From assembly GCA_030065615.1 (NCBI GenBank), contig JASJDR010000024.1, positions 1 through 45,204 of the forward strand: 45,204 bases of DNA, read 5' to 3'. The notes beneath the pieces were generated by a model. That model saw nothing but the letters and a program-made list of their open reading frames with translations. It had not been told where the DNA came from and did not search any database. The position numbers were made by a program, and so were the translations under genes. Positions 44,466-45,204 of the stretch are shown piece after piece (the first letter of the stretch is position 1; each line of letters opens with the position of its first letter). This stretch comes from Xenococcus sp. MO_188.B8. Its GTDB lineage: Bacteria; Cyanobacteriota; Cyanobacteriia; Cyanobacteriales; Xenococcaceae.

Positions 44466-45026
44466 CTATTTCTGTTGCTCAAATATAACCTGAGTAACAT
44501 CTTGGATTGCTGTTACCAAATCTTCATTAACAATTCTGATATCAAACTCTTTACTAGCAGCAATTTCTTCTTTTGCTCGGAGCAAACGTTTTTCAATATC
44601 TGATTCAGAATCTTTGCCTCGTTGGCGAATTCTCGCTTCCAACTCCTCAATCGAAGGTGGTAAAAGAAAAATTCTCAGAGCATCAGGAAAGATCCCAGAA
44701 ATAATTCTGGCTCCGACTAATTCTATTTCTAGCAAAACCAATTTTCCCGAATCTATTAAGTCCTGAACTTTAGTTTTCGGTGTACCATAATAATTTCCTG
44801 CATATTCTGCCCATTCGAGAAATTCGCCATCCGCGATCGCTGATTCAAATTCCTCTCGACTCAGAAAATAATAGTCTCTGCTATCAACTTCCCCTGGGCG
44901 AGGTTTTCTGGTAGTAGCAGAGACAGAAAGATGCAGTTGAGAATACTCTTGAACTAAGGATCTGACTATAGTTCCTTTACCGACACCGCTGGGGCCTGTA
45001 ATAACGATTAATTTTCCTGATGGCAT
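44466..45026 (-). CDS. gmk: Guanylate kinase
   Basis: 186 residues, standard length. P-loop ITGPSGVGKGT near residues 8-18. GMP-binding residues lie in SATTRKPRPGEVDSRDYYFLS and EFLEWAEYAGNYYGTP. LVLLEIELVGARII takes the place of the usual LLEIDVQGA strand, and FLLPPSIEELEARIRQRG is the lid. It converts GMP plus ATP to GDP plus ADP. The upstream DUF370/RemA-like gene ends 14 bp before the ATG, a very common bacterial order, so the two are cotranscribed; the natD-like gene follows. Confidence 0.95.
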   Translation of the reverse strand: MPSGKLIVITGPSGVGKGTIVRSLVQEYSQLHLSVSATTRKPRPGEVDSRDYYFLSREEFESAIADGEFLEWAEYAGNYYGTPKTKVQDLIDSGKLVLLEIELVGARIISGIFPDALRIFLLPPSIEELEARIRQRGKDSESDIEKRLLRAKEEIAASKEFDIRIVNEDLVTAIQDVTQVIFEQQK

Positions 45027-45040
45027 GGAAATTGAGAAAA

Positions 45041-45204
45041 TTAGTTGGTACTTTCTTTATTTACCACAAAGCGATGGGCAACGGTTTCTGGTTGAATTGC
45101 TGACAAAACTACATGGGAAGAATCCGTGATAATGACGGCTCTAGTACGACGTCCATAGGTGGCATCTACTAGTTGTCCTTTATCTCTAGCTTCGGTAATA
45201 ATTC
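45041..45204 (-). CDS. remA: RemA/DUF370 family protein, 3' part only
   Basis: The minus-strand frame enters from the window end and stops at TAA (45041-45043), giving the last ~54 residues: [40 protein letters not shown] and AHRFVV. RDKG(Q/R)[14 protein letters not shown] is the DUF370 signature. In Bacillus RemA is a DNA-binding activator of biofilm genes; cyanobacterial homologues are conserved but their targets are unproved. It immediately precedes gmk, the usual neighbour. The 5' end is outside the window. Confidence 0.88.
   Translation of the reverse strand, partial: IITEARDKGQLVDATYGRRTRAVIITDSSHVVLSAIQPETVAHRFVVNKESTN

Noticed and set aside
1-45204. tRNA, rRNA or riboswitch genes
   Set aside because: I scanned the spacers for tRNA arms with CCA-side motifs and for known leader RNAs and found nothing convincing. 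A covariance-model search would be decisive.

Overview
The window is chromosomal DNA from a cyanobacterium. The HIP1 octamer (GCGATCGC and near variants) is scattered through genes and spacers. The gene set is also cyanobacterial: Vipp1, the catalytic chain of ferredoxin:thioredoxin reductase, tocopherol cyclase plus homogentisate prenyltransferase, a DUF3685 protein, an RppA-like response regulator and a NatD-like permease. Spacers are AT-rich and carry heptameric tandem repeats, a modular GC-rich repeat family and MITE-like elements, which fits a repeat-rich unicellular or baeocyte-forming lineage. The species cannot be told from the sequence alone.

Layout. 1-188: N-terminus of a secreted filamentous-haemagglutinin-type protein, minus strand, running off the window. 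745-7799: GH57/DUF3536 glycoside hydrolase, GntR-type regulator, RibD-like reductase and a sensor histidine kinase. 8000-9187: SprT-like metalloprotease with an internal duplication. 9586-14280, all minus strand: tocopherol genes (prenyltransferase and cyclase) with an ABC-2 exporter pair between them. 14619-22402: a peptide export locus of the NHLM bacteriocin type, made of two ABC proteins (the first with a C39 leader peptidase), an HlyD-like adaptor and a small carrier-protein homologue, plus a divergently oriented 66-residue double-glycine peptide. 23228-25319: an unknown membrane protein and a serine/alanine-glyoxylate-type aminotransferase. 25401-31108: DUF3685 protein, SPOR-like protein, Vipp1, thioredoxin, RppA-like regulator and an HAD protein with altered catalytic residues. 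31422-37777: CPBP protease, secreted protein, cysteine desulfurase, DUF1622 protein and MscS channel. 38100-39833: PabB-PabC fusion. 39922-40590: decayed tnpB element. 40591-45204: FtrC, an orphan helical protein, a MITE, NatD-like permease, guanylate kinase and a RemA/DUF370 gene cut by the window end.

The most unusual part is the export locus. Its candidate cargo (19759-19959) has a textbook GG leader. Its 40-residue core has no Cys, Ser or internal Thr and is rich in Tyr, His, Pro and Lys. No known RiPP-modifying enzyme is encoded nearby. The carrier-protein homologue has lost the short stretch that should hold the phosphopantetheine serine. The first ABC protein carries a 17-codon tandem duplication in its nucleotide-binding domain. 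Two identical 77-bp direct repeats bracket the peptide, adaptor and carrier genes. Together these suggest either a peptide export system that has diverged from its ancestral RiPP role or one that is beginning to decay.
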